From Ewingella americana ATCC 33852 (GTDB taxonomy: Bacteria > Pseudomonadota > Gammaproteobacteria > Enterobacterales > Enterobacteriaceae), in assembly GCF_000735345.1 (NCBI RefSeq), contig NZ_JMPJ01000064.1, positions 62,001-126,000 of the forward strand: DNA of 64,000 nt, written 5' to 3'. The notes under the pieces were generated by a model. The model saw only the letters and a list, made by a program, of their open reading frames with translations. It was not told the origin of the DNA and made no database searches. This document shows, in pieces, positions 44,354-54,046 of this stretch; the first letter of the stretch is position 1; every line of letters begins with the position of its first letter. A program made the position numbers and the translations under genes.

Positions 44354-45679
44354 TTACTTAGAATCTTTCACTCGGCTAGGCGTGGCTTTGTTGGCTGGCA
44401 CCACCAGACGCTGTGGCAGGGTAAACATAAACCGCGTTCCGACGCCCACTTCGCTCATGATATCCAGCTTGGAGTTGTGGTGGCTGAGTGCGTGCTTAAC
44501 AATCGCCAGCCCCAATCCGCTGCCGCCGGTCTGCCTTGAACGCGCCTTATCGACGCGATAGAAGCGTTCCGTCAGGCGTGGCAAGTGCTGCGGCTCAATG
44601 CCCGGCCCGTTATCACTGACCTGAAACTGTGCTCCCAGCGGCGTTTGCTGCCAGCTGACTTCAATGCGTGTTCCGGCTGGCGTGTGGTTCACCGAGTTAT
44701 ACACCAAATTCGATACCGCGCTGCGCAGCTGATCTTCATTGCCAAACACCTGCAACTTATCGTTGATGCGGAACACAATCTCGTGGCGGCCGCTGCTCAA
44801 GGTCTGCACCTCGCGCTCCAGCATGCTCATCATCAGCGGCATATCCACCTTCTCATTGAGATCGATATTGGTGGCCGCTTCGATGCGAGACAGCGTCAGC
44901 AGCTGTTTCACCAGCCCGTCCATGCGTCGCGTTTGCTCCTGCATGGTGTCCAGCGCCTTACTGCGGAAAGGCTCTTCCAGCTTGGCGTCTTCCATCATTT
45001 CCAGATAGCCCTGCAACACGGTTAGCGGCGTGCGCAGCTCGTGGCTGACGTTAGCAAAGAAGTTGCGACGCGCCCCTTCCAATTGACGCATTTGGGTGAC
45101 ATCACGCGCCACCATCAGCAGCTGACCTTCGGAATAAGGCATCACGCGGAACTCAACGTAGTGTTCATTGTTGAGCTGTAAATTCAGCGCGCGGTTAAAT
45201 TCGCGGTTTTGAATCCAACTGCGAAACTCGGGATAACGCAGTAAGTTGAACAGATGCTGCCCGTTATCTTCCGGCCAGCGGAAGCCCAGCAGTTCCTGAG
45301 CCAAGCCGTTACACCAGAAAATATTGCCTTCTTCGGTCGCCAGCACCACGGCATCGGGCAGAGACTCGGCTCCGCTGCGAAAACGTTTGATGAGTTGACC
45401 TAATTCACGCCGACGCCGACGGTTACGCATTTGCATCTGGTTCAACCCATAAAACAGCGGTTCCCAGCTCCAGCGGCCATTCGGCGGGGTGATGCTGCGA
45501 TCGAGCCACAGCCAGTGAGAGAGTTTAAGCTGGTTGTAATAGTTCCAGCCCAGCGCCGCCAAAAGCGACGCAAACAGCAGCCATCCATAATGGCCGAAGA
45601 AAATACCGATAATTAATGCTGGCAGGCAGAACAGAAACAGTTCTCCCGCCAGACGCTTCCAGGACAGACGTTCTAACAC
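44354..45679 (-). CDS. phoR: PhoR, phosphate-regulon sensor histidine kinase
   Basis: An inner-membrane kinase and phosphatase for PhoB that reads phosphate status through PstSCAB–PhoU (not in the window). The 441-residue protein has two membrane spans (about 10–45), a charged linker, a PAS domain (about 100–190), a HisKA domain with phosphorylated H213 in [12 protein letters not shown], and a C-terminal ATPase with [10 protein letters not shown] and [11 protein letters not shown]. It is about 10 residues longer than E. coli PhoR. It is co-transcribed with phoB. Confidence 0.97.
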   Translation of the reverse strand: MLERLSWKRLAGELFLFCLPALIIGIFFGHYGWLLFASLLAALGWNYYNQLKLSHWLWLDRSITPPNGRWSWEPLFYGLNQMQMRNRRRRRELGQLIKRFRSGAESLPDAVVLATEEGNIFWCNGLAQELLGFRWPEDNGQHLFNLLRYPEFRSWIQNREFNRALNLQLNNEHYVEFRVMPYSEGQLLMVARDVTQMRQLEGARRNFFANVSHELRTPLTVLQGYLEMMEDAKLEEPFRSKALDTMQEQTRRMDGLVKQLLTLSRIEAATNIDLNEKVDMPLMMSMLEREVQTLSSGRHEIVFRINDKLQVFGNEDQLRSAVSNLVYNSVNHTPAGTRIEVSWQQTPLGAQFQVSDNGPGIEPQHLPRLTERFYRVDKARSRQTGGSGLGLAIVKHALSHHNSKLDIMSEVGVGTRFMFTLPQRLVVPANKATPSRVKDSK

Positions 45680-45794
45680 ACAGATTCTCCGCTGCGGCGA
45701 GCCAAAAGGCCCCTACATACTATACCCAATCTAATCCGGTTACCGAGCGCGGCCTTGCGCACCGACAACCTGAATTATCAAGGGTATAAATGAC

Positions 45795-46484
45795 TCAGTA
45801 ACGCGTAGAGAACCGGTAGCCCGTTCCACGTACCGTTTGAATCATTCTGTCATGTCCGCTGGTTTCTAACGCTTTACGCAAGCGACGAATATGAACGTCT
45901 ACCGTGCGATCTTCAACATATACGTTAGTGCCCCAAACGTTATTCAGCAACTGCTCGCGGCTGTAAACGCGCTCGGAATGGGTCATAAAGAAGTGCAGCA
46001 ATTTGAATTCTGTCGGCCCCATGTCCAGCGCCTGCTCGTTCGCCATGACGCGATGAGAGGATGGGTCGAGGCTCAGCCCCTGCATGTCGATCACTTCTTC
46101 CACCGCCATCGGGGAAATTCGACGCATCACGGCTTTAATACGCGCCACCAGCTCTTTCGGGGAGAAAGGCTTGGTGATGTAGTCGTCCGCGCCCACTTCC
46201 AGGCCGCGAACTCGGTCTTCCTCTTCGCCACGGGCGGTGAGCATCATGACCGGGATTTCACGCGTTAGCGCTTCGCGTTTGAGATGTTTGATAAACTGAA
46301 TTCCGGAACCGCCCGGTAACATCCAGTCGAGCAAAATAAGCTCTGGGAATGGCTCAATCAACCGGGCAACTGCCGAGTCGAAATCTTCTGCTTCCACTGC
46401 CTGATAGCCGTTTTGTTCCAGTACAAAGCACACCATTTCACGGATCGGAGCTTCATCTTCAACCACTAAAATACGTCTAGCCAT
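45795..46484 (-). CDS. phoB: PhoB, phosphate-regulon response regulator
   Basis: An OmpR-family activator of the phosphate-starvation regulon. The 229-residue protein has a receiver domain with D10, E11 and phosphorylated D53 (LLDWMLPG), then a winged-helix DNA-binding domain (about 130–228). The start [13 protein letters not shown] at 46484 is the family N-terminus; the upstream frame includes part of the promoter. A Pho box upstream implies autoregulation. The phoR gap is 115 nt. Confidence 0.98.
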   Translation of the reverse strand: MARRILVVEDEAPIREMVCFVLEQNGYQAVEAEDFDSAVARLIEPFPELILLDWMLPGGSGIQFIKHLKREALTREIPVMMLTARGEEEDRVRGLEVGADDYITKPFSPKELVARIKAVMRRISPMAVEEVIDMQGLSLDPSSHRVMANEQALDMGPTEFKLLHFFMTHSERVYSREQLLNNVWGTNVYVEDRTVDVHIRRLRKALETSGHDRMIQTVRGTGYRFSTRY

Positions 46485-46532
46485 CGTAGGTCCTGCCAAA
46501 AGGTTAGCGATCATTGTTTGATTGCGGAGGGG

Positions 46533-46566
46533 ATTATGCGTCAGTTTTGTGACATTTTTATGAAAA
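46533..46566 (-). promoter_or_regulatory. Pho box and promoter of phoB–phoR
   Basis: On the minus strand the 18-mer at 46566–46549 (TTTTCATAAAAATGTCAC) matches the Pho box (CTGTCATAAA-CTGTCAC type) at about 15 positions. Ten nt later comes a -10, CATAAT (46538–46533). The box overlaps the -35 position, the usual layout of PhoB-activated promoters. Confidence 0.8.
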
Positions 46567-46710
46567 TCGCTCAGCAGCCAAACTAAGTGTAGCTAAGCCT
46601 TCATTAATGCGTCATGTCGTTGAAATCCGCCTGATTTAGCGAGGACAGCCCCCAGCCTGACGTTTATACTTTGCGGCAAACTGTTGCATCACACCAACAA
46701 CGGGAGTTTC

Positions 46711-47949
46711 ATGCGCCTGATCCACACTTCAGACTGGCACTTAGGCCAGTATTTCTTCACCAAAAGCCGTGCCGCCGAGCATCAGGCGTTTTTGCGCTGG
46801 TTGATAGAACAGGTGGAGTGCCATCAGGTTGACGCCGTGATTGTGGCAGGTGACATCTTTGATACCGGCTCGCCGCCGAGCTATGCCCGCGAGCTGTATA
46901 ACCGTTTTGTGGTCGAGCTGCAAAGTACCGGCTGCCAGCTTATCGTGCTGGCGGGTAACCATGACTCGGTCGCCACGCTAAATGAATCCCGTGAGCTGCT
47001 CTCCTGCCTGAATACCCGCGTGATTGCCACCGTGGGCGAAGACTTATCCCAGCAGGTTCTGACCTTAAATCATCGCGATGGCACGCCGGGCGCGGTGCTG
47101 TGCGCCATTCCCTTCCTGCGCCCGCGCGACCTGATTGCCAGTCAGGCCGGGCAGTCAGGTAGTGATAAACAGCTGGCGCTGCAAGAAGCCATCGCCGCGC
47201 ACTATGACGCGCTGTATCAGGCGGCGCAGGCCGAACGCCAGAAACTGGGCCTGCCTCTGCCCATTATTGCCACCGGCCACCTGACCACCGTCGGCGTCAG
47301 CACTTCAGACTCAGTGCGCGACATTTATATCGGCACCCTCGACGCCTTCCCGGCGCAGGCTTTCCCGCCGGTGGATTATGTCGCCCTTGGCCACATTCAC
47401 CGCGCCCAGTGCGTGGCGAAAACCGAGCATATTCGCTACAGCGGCTCGCCGATTGCCCTGAGCTTTGACGAGCTGAGCAAGGTGAAAAGCGTCTATTTAT
47501 TGGATTTCACCGGCGACCAGTTGAACAGCATCGACACGCTGGAGATCCCGCAATTCCAGCCGATGCAGATGATCAAAGGCTCCTTGGCGGAAATCGAACA
47601 GCAGTTGAAACAGTTTACCGACGCCGCCCGCGACAAGCCGGTGTGGCTGGATATCGAGGTCGCCACGCAGGACTACCTGAGCGACATTCAACGCCGCATT
47701 CAGGCCCTCACCGCCGACCTGCCGGTGGAAGTGGTGCTGCTGCGCCGCAGCAAAGAGCAGCGGCTGAACAGTATTTCGCAGCAGGAAAAAGAGACCTTGA
47801 GCGAGCTGAGCGTCAGCGAGGTTTTCGAACGCCGTCTGGCCTTGGAAACCGAAGTTGATGAAAGCCGCCAAAGCAGAATGCGCACCCTGTTCGCGCAAAT
47901 CGTAGAACAAGTACAAAGCGGCGAGTCAGCGGAGGACCGCGCACAATGA
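46711..47949 (+). CDS. sbcD: SbcD, nuclease subunit of SbcCD (Mre11 homologue)
   Basis: A manganese-dependent nuclease that, with SbcC, cuts hairpins and protein-blocked DNA ends. The 412-residue protein has metallophosphoesterase motifs in order: TSDWHLGQ (about 6–13), VAGDIFDTG near 47, LAGNHDS near 84, ATGHLTTVG near 190 and GHIHRAQ near 230. The start at 46711 follows GGGAG and gives the family N-terminus. It overlaps sbcC by 4 nt (ATGA). Confidence 0.97.
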   Translation: MRLIHTSDWHLGQYFFTKSRAAEHQAFLRWLIEQVECHQVDAVIVAGDIFDTGSPPSYARELYNRFVVELQSTGCQLIVLAGNHDSVATLNESRELLSCLNTRVIATVGEDLSQQVLTLNHRDGTPGAVLCAIPFLRPRDLIASQAGQSGSDKQLALQEAIAAHYDALYQAAQAERQKLGLPLPIIATGHLTTVGVSTSDSVRDIYIGTLDAFPAQAFPPVDYVALGHIHRAQCVAKTEHIRYSGSPIALSFDELSKVKSVYLLDFTGDQLNSIDTLEIPQFQPMQMIKGSLAEIEQQLKQFTDAARDKPVWLDIEVATQDYLSDIQRRIQALTADLPVEVVLLRRSKEQRLNSISQQEKETLSELSVSEVFERRLALETEVDESRQSRMRTLFAQIVEQVQSGESAEDRAQ

Positions 47950-50900
47950 AAATTCTCAGCCTGCGGCTTAAAAACCTGAATTCGCTGGAAGGCGAGTGGA
48001 AAATCGATTTCACCGCCGAGCCTTTTGCCAGCAACGGGCTATTTGCCATTACCGGCCCGACCGGCGCGGGGAAAACCACCCTGCTCGACGCCATCTGTCT
48101 GGCGCTTTACCACCAGACGCCGCGTCTCAACGTGTCGCCAACCCAAAACGAGCTAATGACTCGCCACACCGCAGAATCACTGGCCGAGGTGGAGTTTGAA
48201 GTTAAGGGTGTCGGCTACCGCGCCTTCTGGAGCCAGCGCCGGGCCAAAAACTCACCGGACGGCAACCTGCAAGCGCCGAAGGTGGAACTGGCGCTGCTGG
48301 AAGATGGCAAAATTCTGGCCGACAAAGTGCGCGACAAGCTTGACGCCATCGCCCAGCTCACCGGGCTGGATTTTGGCCGTTTCACCAAGTCGATGATGCT
48401 GTCGCAGGGCCAGTTTGCCGCCTTCCTCAACGCCGACGCCAATGACCGCGCCGAGCTGCTGGAAGAGCTGACCGGCACCGAGATTTATGGTCGATTGTCC
48501 GAGCAGGTTTTCGAGCAGCACAAGCAGGCGAAAAACCAGCTCGAAGGTTTACACCAGCGCATGGCGGGCATTGAGCTGCTGAGCGAAGAGCAGCGCCAGC
48601 TTTTGGAAAGCCAACTGGCCGAGGTAAACCAGCAAGAACAACAAGTTAGCCAGCAGTCTCAGGCGCAGCAGCGCGACCTCAACTGGCTGCAACAGTGGCA
48701 GCAGGCGCAGCTCAAGCAGCAGCAATATCAGCAACTGCTTCAGGCCAGCGAGCAGGAAGCCGCGCAGGCCGCGCCGCAGTTACTGCAACTGGCGCAGAGC
48801 GAACCGGCGGAGAAACTTCGCCCCCTGCTCAATGACCGCAACCGTCTGCGTCAAGACAATCTGGCACTCAGCCAGCACCTCAAAGAACTGGGCGAGCAGC
48901 AGGCCAATCAGCTTCAACAGATGGCTCCTCTGGCGCAGGCCGTTGAGCAGGCTCGCGCGGCTCGCCAGCAGCAGGTTCAAACCCAAGAGCAGCAGCAGAA
49001 GCTGATTGACGAGCAGGTGCAGCCGCTGGACAACCAGATTGCCCAGCTAGATAAAACGCAGGCAGACAGCCAACAGGCTTTATCCGACACCCAAAAGCAA
49101 GCGACAGAGCTGACGGCAACCTTAGAACAACTGAGCGCAGATCGCCTGAAGCTGGAGCAGCAGAGTCAGCAGCATCAAGCCCAGCAGACCACTCTCGCCG
49201 CCGCATTGGGCAGCCAGCAAAAGCAGCTGGCCGAGCTGGAACAACGCCATCCGCTGGCGGCATTGCAACAGCGCCAGTCGGAGCTGACTCGCCTGCGCCC
49301 GGTGCGCCAACAGCTGTTTTCCCTCTCCCAGCAGTATCCGCAAATCAGCCAGCGGGTTGAGCAACAGAGCCAAGAGTTTACCCAGCGTCAGGCTGAATTG
49401 GCCGCGGCCGAGAAACAGCTGGAGCAGATCCGCCAAGAGTTTAAGCAGCACAAAGCCCATCAGACTGACGTCGAAAAACTGCTCGAGCAGGAGAAGCTGA
49501 TTGTCAGTCTGGAGGCCGAGCGTTCGCGTCTGCAAACTGGTGAAGCTTGCCCACTGTGTGGCTCGACCGAACACCCGGCCATTGAGCAATATCAGTCAGT
49601 TAAGCCGTCTGAAACCGAGCGACGCGTGGCGGAAATGCGCGCCAAAACTGAGGCGCTGCACACGCAAGGCACCGAGCTGCGGGCCAAAACCGAGAGCCTG
49701 AAAGAGCAGCAGGCGCGGCTGCAAAACCAGCTGGTGCGGGACCAAAACCAGCAAAAAGCCTATCTCGAAAACTGGCAGCAGCTGACTGCCCCGCTCAATC
49801 TCAGCTTTGAATTACAAGACGCGGCGCAGCTGGAACAATGGCTGGTAGAACGCGACCAAGAAGAGCAGCAGTGTCAGCAACTTAGCAGCCAGCATGAGCA
49901 GCAGGCACGAGCGCTACAGCAGGCGAAAGATGCCCTGACGGCGGCGCAGAATGAGCAGCTTAAAGCCCAGCAGCAGGCCGCGTTATTAACTGAACGCTTC
50001 ACGCTGATGCAGAGCAACCATACTCAGCAACAGCAGCAGTTGGAAAAGCTTCAGCAGCAGGTCGCTCAAGATGGCGAAAGCTTGCAAAAGCTCCGCCAGC
50101 AGCGGGTTGCGCTGTTCGGCGAACAGCAGATTTCTCAGGTACGCGAACAACTGCGCGCCCAGCTGCAAGCCAGTGAAAATGCCTTGCAGGCCGCTAGCGA
50201 GCAGTTGCAAAAATCGCAGGAACTGCGCGACAGGCTAGCCGGGCAGGTCGCCAGCGCAACCGCCTCTCAGCAGCAGTTGACCGAGCGGTTGCAGCAGGCC
50301 GAAAGCGCGTGGCAGCAGGCACTGAGCGCCAGTGATTTCGCCGACGAGCAGGCGGTCAGCCTCGCCCTGCTCGACGACGCCCTGCGCCAGCAGTTGCAGC
50401 AGCGCAAAGAGCAGCTTCAGCAGAAACTGGCCGAGCATCGCGCCCTGCTGGAACAGGCCAATCTCACTCTCGAGCAGCAACGCCAACAGCGGCCAGAAAC
50501 CCTGAGCGAAACCGACAGCGACACCGCGCCGCTGGCCGAACACCTCGAGCAATTGGCCCAGCAGTTGAAAGCCTTGCAGCAGCGTCAGGGGGAGATCCGC
50601 AACCAGCTGACCACCGACGTCACGCGCCGTGAGGGGCAGCAAAACCTGATCGCGCAAATTGCTCAGTCGCAGCAGCTGTGCGACGACTGGGGCTATTTGA
50701 ACTCGCTGATTGGCTCCAGCGACGGCGCGAAATTCCGCAAATTCGCCCAAGGTCTGACATTGGATCATCTGGTGTATCTGGCGAACAAGCAGTTGGAAAA
50801 GCTGCACGGCCGCTACCTGTTGCAGCGCAAAACCAGCGACGCGCTGGAGTTGCAAGTGGTAGATACTTGGCAGGCCGACGCGGTGCGTGACACCCGCACC

Positions 50901-51194
50901 CTCTCAGGCGGCGAGAGCTTCTTGGTCAGTCTGGCACTGGCGCTGGCGCTCTCCGATCTGGTGAGTGACAAGACCCGCATTGACTCACTGTTCCTTGATG
51001 AAGGCTTCGGCACCCTCGACGCCGACACGCTGGACACCGCGCTGGATGCCCTCGACAGCCTAAACGCCTCGGGTAAAACCATCGGCGTGATCAGCCACGT
51101 AGAGGCCATGAAAGACCGCATTCCGGTGCAAATCAAAGTCACCAAGGTCAATGGTCTGGGCGTCAGCCGTCTAAGCAGCCAGTTTAAAGTCTGA
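47946..51194 (+). CDS. sbcC: SbcC, ATPase subunit of SbcCD (Rad50 homologue)
   Basis: An SMC-like ATPase that drives SbcD. The 1082-residue protein has Walker A GPTGAGKT (37–44), two long coiled-coil arms (about 190–520 and 560–900), a zinc-hook CPLC with C535 and C538, signature LSGGE near 986–990, and Walker B ending D1018–E1019. It is somewhat longer than E. coli SbcC (1048, from memory). The arms are very rich in Gln. It is translationally coupled to sbcD. Confidence 0.97.
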   Translation: MKILSLRLKNLNSLEGEWKIDFTAEPFASNGLFAITGPTGAGKTTLLDAICLALYHQTPRLNVSPTQNELMTRHTAESLAEVEFEVKGVGYRAFWSQRRAKNSPDGNLQAPKVELALLEDGKILADKVRDKLDAIAQLTGLDFGRFTKSMMLSQGQFAAFLNADANDRAELLEELTGTEIYGRLSEQVFEQHKQAKNQLEGLHQRMAGIELLSEEQRQLLESQLAEVNQQEQQVSQQSQAQQRDLNWLQQWQQAQLKQQQYQQLLQASEQEAAQAAPQLLQLAQSEPAEKLRPLLNDRNRLRQDNLALSQHLKELGEQQANQLQQMAPLAQAVEQARAARQQQVQTQEQQQKLIDEQVQPLDNQIAQLDKTQADSQQALSDTQKQATELTATLEQLSADRLKLEQQSQQHQAQQTTLAAALGSQQKQLAELEQRHPLAALQQRQSELTRLRPVRQQLFSLSQQYPQISQRVEQQSQEFTQRQAELAAAEKQLEQIRQEFKQHKAHQTDVEKLLEQEKLIVSLEAERSRLQTGEACPLCGSTEHPAIEQYQSVKPSETERRVAEMRAKTEALHTQGTELRAKTESLKEQQARLQNQLVRDQNQQKAYLENWQQLTAPLNLSFELQDAAQLEQWLVERDQEEQQCQQLSSQHEQQARALQQAKDALTAAQNEQLKAQQQAALLTERFTLMQSNHTQQQQQLEKLQQQVAQDGESLQKLRQQRVALFGEQQISQVREQLRAQLQASENALQAASEQLQKSQELRDRLAGQVASATASQQQLTERLQQAESAWQQALSASDFADEQAVSLALLDDALRQQLQQRKEQLQQKLAEHRALLEQANLTLEQQRQQRPETLSETDSDTAPLAEHLEQLAQQLKALQQRQGEIRNQLTTDVTRREGQQNLIAQIAQSQQLCDDWGYLNSLIGSSDGAKFRKFAQGLTLDHLVYLANKQLEKLHGRYLLQRKTSDALELQVVDTWQADAVRDTRTLSGGESFLVSLALALALSDLVSDKTRIDSLFLDEGFGTLDADTLDTALDALDSLNASGKTIGVISHVEAMKDRIPVQIKVTKVNGLGVSRLSSQFKV

Positions 51195-51216
51195 TTCCAG
51201 CCCGTTCTTCACCTCA

Positions 51217-51243
51217 AAATGGCTAGCCAACCGCTAGCCATTT
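51217..51243 (+). terminator. Hairpin after sbcC, probable terminator
   Basis: A perfect 11-bp stem, AAATGGCTAGC with GCTAGCCATTT, has a 5-nt loop and lies 22 nt past the sbcC stop. Only three T, part of the stem, follow, so termination strength is uncertain. Confidence 0.6.
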
Positions 51244-51367
51244 GCACATCTATAACTCAGCTTTTCTCTTCTTGCGCACCAGCGCAGTGCACTCCCGCAT
51301 TTTTAGTCTGCTGAAAACGCTGACTTTTCTGCTTTTCACCAACATGGCACGGCCTGTGCTTAGGGTT

Positions 51368-51377
51368 ATGTATACAA
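51368..51377 (+). promoter_or_regulatory. Near-palindromic ATGTATACAA upstream of the ABC importer
   Basis: Nine of ten bases fit the palindrome TTGTATACAA, a type of site used by some GntR-family regulators. It lies about 50 nt before the binding-protein gene. No GntR gene is nearby, so the assignment is weak. Confidence 0.25.
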
Positions 51378-51425
51378 GTTGCGGTACAAGCTGCAACCCC
51401 TCCTTAACCCGCAAGAGGCCAGCCG

Positions 51426-52448
51426 ATGAAAAACAGCAAACCTGAGTCATCCCTCGTCAATCCACGCCGCCGCCAACTGATGAAATGGCTGGCGATCACC
51501 GGCGGTGCCATGACCCTCGGCGGCATGGTGCCCGCCAGCGCCTTTGCTGCCGATGACGATGAAATCCGCATCGGCTACTGGCCGATTGTTGGCGGCCTGC
51601 CGTTTTATGTCGCGCTGGAACAGGGCTTTTTCAAACAGGCCGGGCTGAATGTCAAAGGGGTGAAGTTCGCCAGCGCCCAGCAGATTATCGAAGGCATGCT
51701 CACCGGCCGCATTCACGGCTGCGCCAACGGCACGGCCACCGGCGCGCTGGGGCTTGGCGCGATAACCCAGCCGGATTTGTTCAAAATCATCTGTTCAAAC
51801 CCGTCGAATCGCACGCTGGTGTTGGACGAATTCTTAGTGCCACTCGACAGCAAAGCCACGTCAATTGCTGACCTGAAAGGCAAGAAAATCGCCTGCGGGC
51901 CGGGGATTCAGAACGTCACCATGGCAAAAATTATTCTGGAGAAAAACGGCTTCAGCAATCCATCGGTGATTGAGCTGCCGGTCGGCCAGCACGCGCCCGC
52001 GCTGGCGGCGGGGCAAATTGACGGCGTTTACACCCTTGAACCTACCGGCACCGTCGGACGCATGAAACACCTGTCGCGCACGCTGGAAACCGGGGTTATC
52101 TCGAAATATGTGCTGGGCGATGCCGACGCCCCATGGTTTGGCGGCGCGGCGGCGCTGAATACCGCCTTCATTAAAAGCAGCCCGGACGCGGCGAAGAAGT
52201 TTATCGCCGCCTATGCCCAAGCCGTGGAGTTCATCCAAGCCAACCCTGACAAGGCCCGCGCCAACATCGCCGGGTATACCAGCATCGAGCCTGCGCTGGT
52301 CAGCGAAGTGCCGCTGCCGGGCTTCGTCATGTATCCACAGCTCAACGGCGACAACCTGAAGTGGTTCCAGAAATTCTATGACGTGTTTACTGAACGCAAG
52401 ATCTTCAGCAAGCCGGTGGACGTGGCATCGCTGATTTACCAAGGTTAA
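51426..52448 (+). CDS. ABC transporter substrate-binding protein, nitrate/sulfonate/taurine type, Tat signal
   Basis: A 340-residue periplasmic binding protein of the SsuA/TauA/ThiY/NMT1-like group. The N-terminus carries a Tat-type signal (RRRQLMKW at about 14–21, hydrophobic stretch, cleavage near AFA/ADDD). The mature protein begins DEIRIGYWPIVGGLPFYVALEQG-like and includes GCANGTATGALGL near 96–108. The substrate cannot be told from the sequence. It is first of a three-gene operon with permease and ATPase. Export by Tat suggests folding or ligand loading before export, which is inference. Confidence 0.85.
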   Translation: MKNSKPESSLVNPRRRQLMKWLAITGGAMTLGGMVPASAFAADDDEIRIGYWPIVGGLPFYVALEQGFFKQAGLNVKGVKFASAQQIIEGMLTGRIHGCANGTATGALGLGAITQPDLFKIICSNPSNRTLVLDEFLVPLDSKATSIADLKGKKIACGPGIQNVTMAKIILEKNGFSNPSVIELPVGQHAPALAAGQIDGVYTLEPTGTVGRMKHLSRTLETGVISKYVLGDADAPWFGGAAALNTAFIKSSPDAAKKFIAAYAQAVEFIQANPDKARANIAGYTSIEPALVSEVPLPGFVMYPQLNGDNLKWFQKFYDVFTERKIFSKPVDVASLIYQG

Positions 52449-52463
52449 ACAGGGAGAAACGCC

Positions 52464-53228
52464 ATGACTTCACGCTGGTCTACGAAATTATTGCCGCTCA
52501 TCGGCCCGATTCTGCTGTTTCTGTTTTGGCAGTTAGCTGTCAGCGCGAAATGGCTCAATCCGGTGCTGCTGCCCTCGCCGGTGGAGACGCTGAGCTATAT
52601 GTTCCAGTCGTTTTCCGACGCCAGCATGCGCACCGACATCGGCGCGACGCTCTATCGCACCCTGATGTCATTCGCCTTCGCGGCGGTGATTGGCGTGCCG
52701 CTGGGGGTGATTTTAGGCAGCAGTGAAAAGGTCTACCGCAGTCTGGAATTCCTCATCGACTTCTTCCGCTCCACGCCCTCTTCGGCGCTTATCCCGCTGT
52801 TTATGCTGATCTTTGGCATTACCGACGCCAACAAAATCGCCATCGCGGCCTTCGCGGCGGTGCTGGTTATCCTGTTCAACAGCGCCTATGGGGTGATGAA
52901 TGCCAAGAAGACTCGGCTGATGGCCGCCAAGGTGATGGGGATTTCGCGCTGGCACATTTTCAAAGACATCATGCTGATGGAGAGTCTGGCGCAAACCTTT
53001 GTCGGCCTGCGCACCGGCGTGTCGATTGCGCTGGTGATTGTGATTGTCGCCGAGATGTTTATCGGCGCGGAGACTGGCCTGGGTCATCGCATCATTGACG
53101 CCCAGCAAGTGTTCAATATCAAAGACATGTATGCCTCAATCTTGATCACCGGCGCCATCGGCTATCTGTTGAATCTGGCCTTCCTGCTGGTGGAAAAACG
53201 TATCGTTCACTGGAGTAGCAAAGCATGA
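52464..53228 (+). CDS. ABC transporter permease, nitrate/sulfonate/taurine type
   Basis: A 254-residue inner-membrane protein of the BPD_transp_1 / SsuC–TauC family with about six spans. The EAA loop that docks the ATPase is near residues 150–170 (AAKVMGISRWHIFKDIMLME). A ribosome site (AGGGAG) is 7 nt before the ATG. It overlaps the ATPase gene by 4 nt, indicating tight coupling. Confidence 0.88.
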   Translation: MTSRWSTKLLPLIGPILLFLFWQLAVSAKWLNPVLLPSPVETLSYMFQSFSDASMRTDIGATLYRTLMSFAFAAVIGVPLGVILGSSEKVYRSLEFLIDFFRSTPSSALIPLFMLIFGITDANKIAIAAFAAVLVILFNSAYGVMNAKKTRLMAAKVMGISRWHIFKDIMLMESLAQTFVGLRTGVSIALVIVIVAEMFIGAETGLGHRIIDAQQVFNIKDMYASILITGAIGYLLNLAFLLVEKRIVHWSSKA

Positions 53229-54046
53229 CGCAACCTCTCTCACTTCGCGATGACTACAAGGGGCCGCAGCTGCCGCAGTACCCTTCTCGCCCCGATACCC
53301 ACGTGACTATTCGCGGCTTGTCGAAATCTTTTGCCGGTCAGCCGCTGTATACCGACTTTAATTTGGATCTGCCTCGCGGAAAAATTGTCTCAATCTTCGG
53401 CCCCAACGGCTGTGGCAAGTCGACGCTGATGAACATGGTGGCTGGGCTGATCCCGCTGGATCAGGGGGAAGTGCTGTTCGACGGCAAAACGCTGGCGCAA
53501 ACCACCATTGGCTATGTGTTCCAGAACTACCGCGACGCGCTGTTCCCGTGGATGAGTTCGTGGGCCAATATCGCCTACCCGCTGGTGCGCCACGGCATGA
53601 ACAGGGCCGAAGTGGAGGCCCGAGTGGCCGAACTGGTGGCGATGTTTGATATTCGTTTTGACCTCAAACGCTACCCATATGAGCTTTCCGGCGGCCAGCA
53701 GCAGACGGTTTGCATCATGCGCGCTTTGGCGACGCGCCCGGAGGTGATGTTCCTCGACGAGCCTTTCTCAGCGCTGGATTTCGAAATGACGCTGTTTATC
53801 CGCGACAAGTTGCAGGAAGTGCAGATGGCGACCGGCGTGACGATGGTGATTGTGTCTCACGACCTGGAGGACGCGGTATTTCTGGCCGATGAGATCCTGC
53901 TGCTGACCCGCAGGCCCACTCGCATCGCGGAAATCGTGCCTTTCGACCTGCCTCGCCCGCGCGATGCCGAGATCATGAGCCATGCCGAATTTATTCGCGT
54001 CAAAGCCCATACGCTGGAAGTGTTTAAACGCGAGATGGCGCTGTAG
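53225..54046 (+). CDS. ABC transporter ATP-binding protein, nitrate/sulfonate/taurine type
   Basis: A 273-residue cytoplasmic ATPase of the SsuB/TauB family. Walker A is GPNGCGKST (59–67), the signature ELSGGQQQT lies near residue 155, and Walker B is VMFLDEP near 178, followed by the D-loop SALD and the switch histidine in VSHDLEDA. The usual Arg after LSGGQQQ is Thr. An extra N-terminal stretch of about 25 residues precedes the domain. Its end overlaps the convergent araC-type gene by 23 nt. Confidence 0.9.
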   Translation: MTQPLSLRDDYKGPQLPQYPSRPDTHVTIRGLSKSFAGQPLYTDFNLDLPRGKIVSIFGPNGCGKSTLMNMVAGLIPLDQGEVLFDGKTLAQTTIGYVFQNYRDALFPWMSSWANIAYPLVRHGMNRAEVEARVAELVAMFDIRFDLKRYPYELSGGQQQTVCIMRALATRPEVMFLDEPFSALDFEMTLFIRDKLQEVQMATGVTMVIVSHDLEDAVFLADEILLLTRRPTRIAEIVPFDLPRPRDAEIMSHAEFIRVKAHTLEVFKREMAL

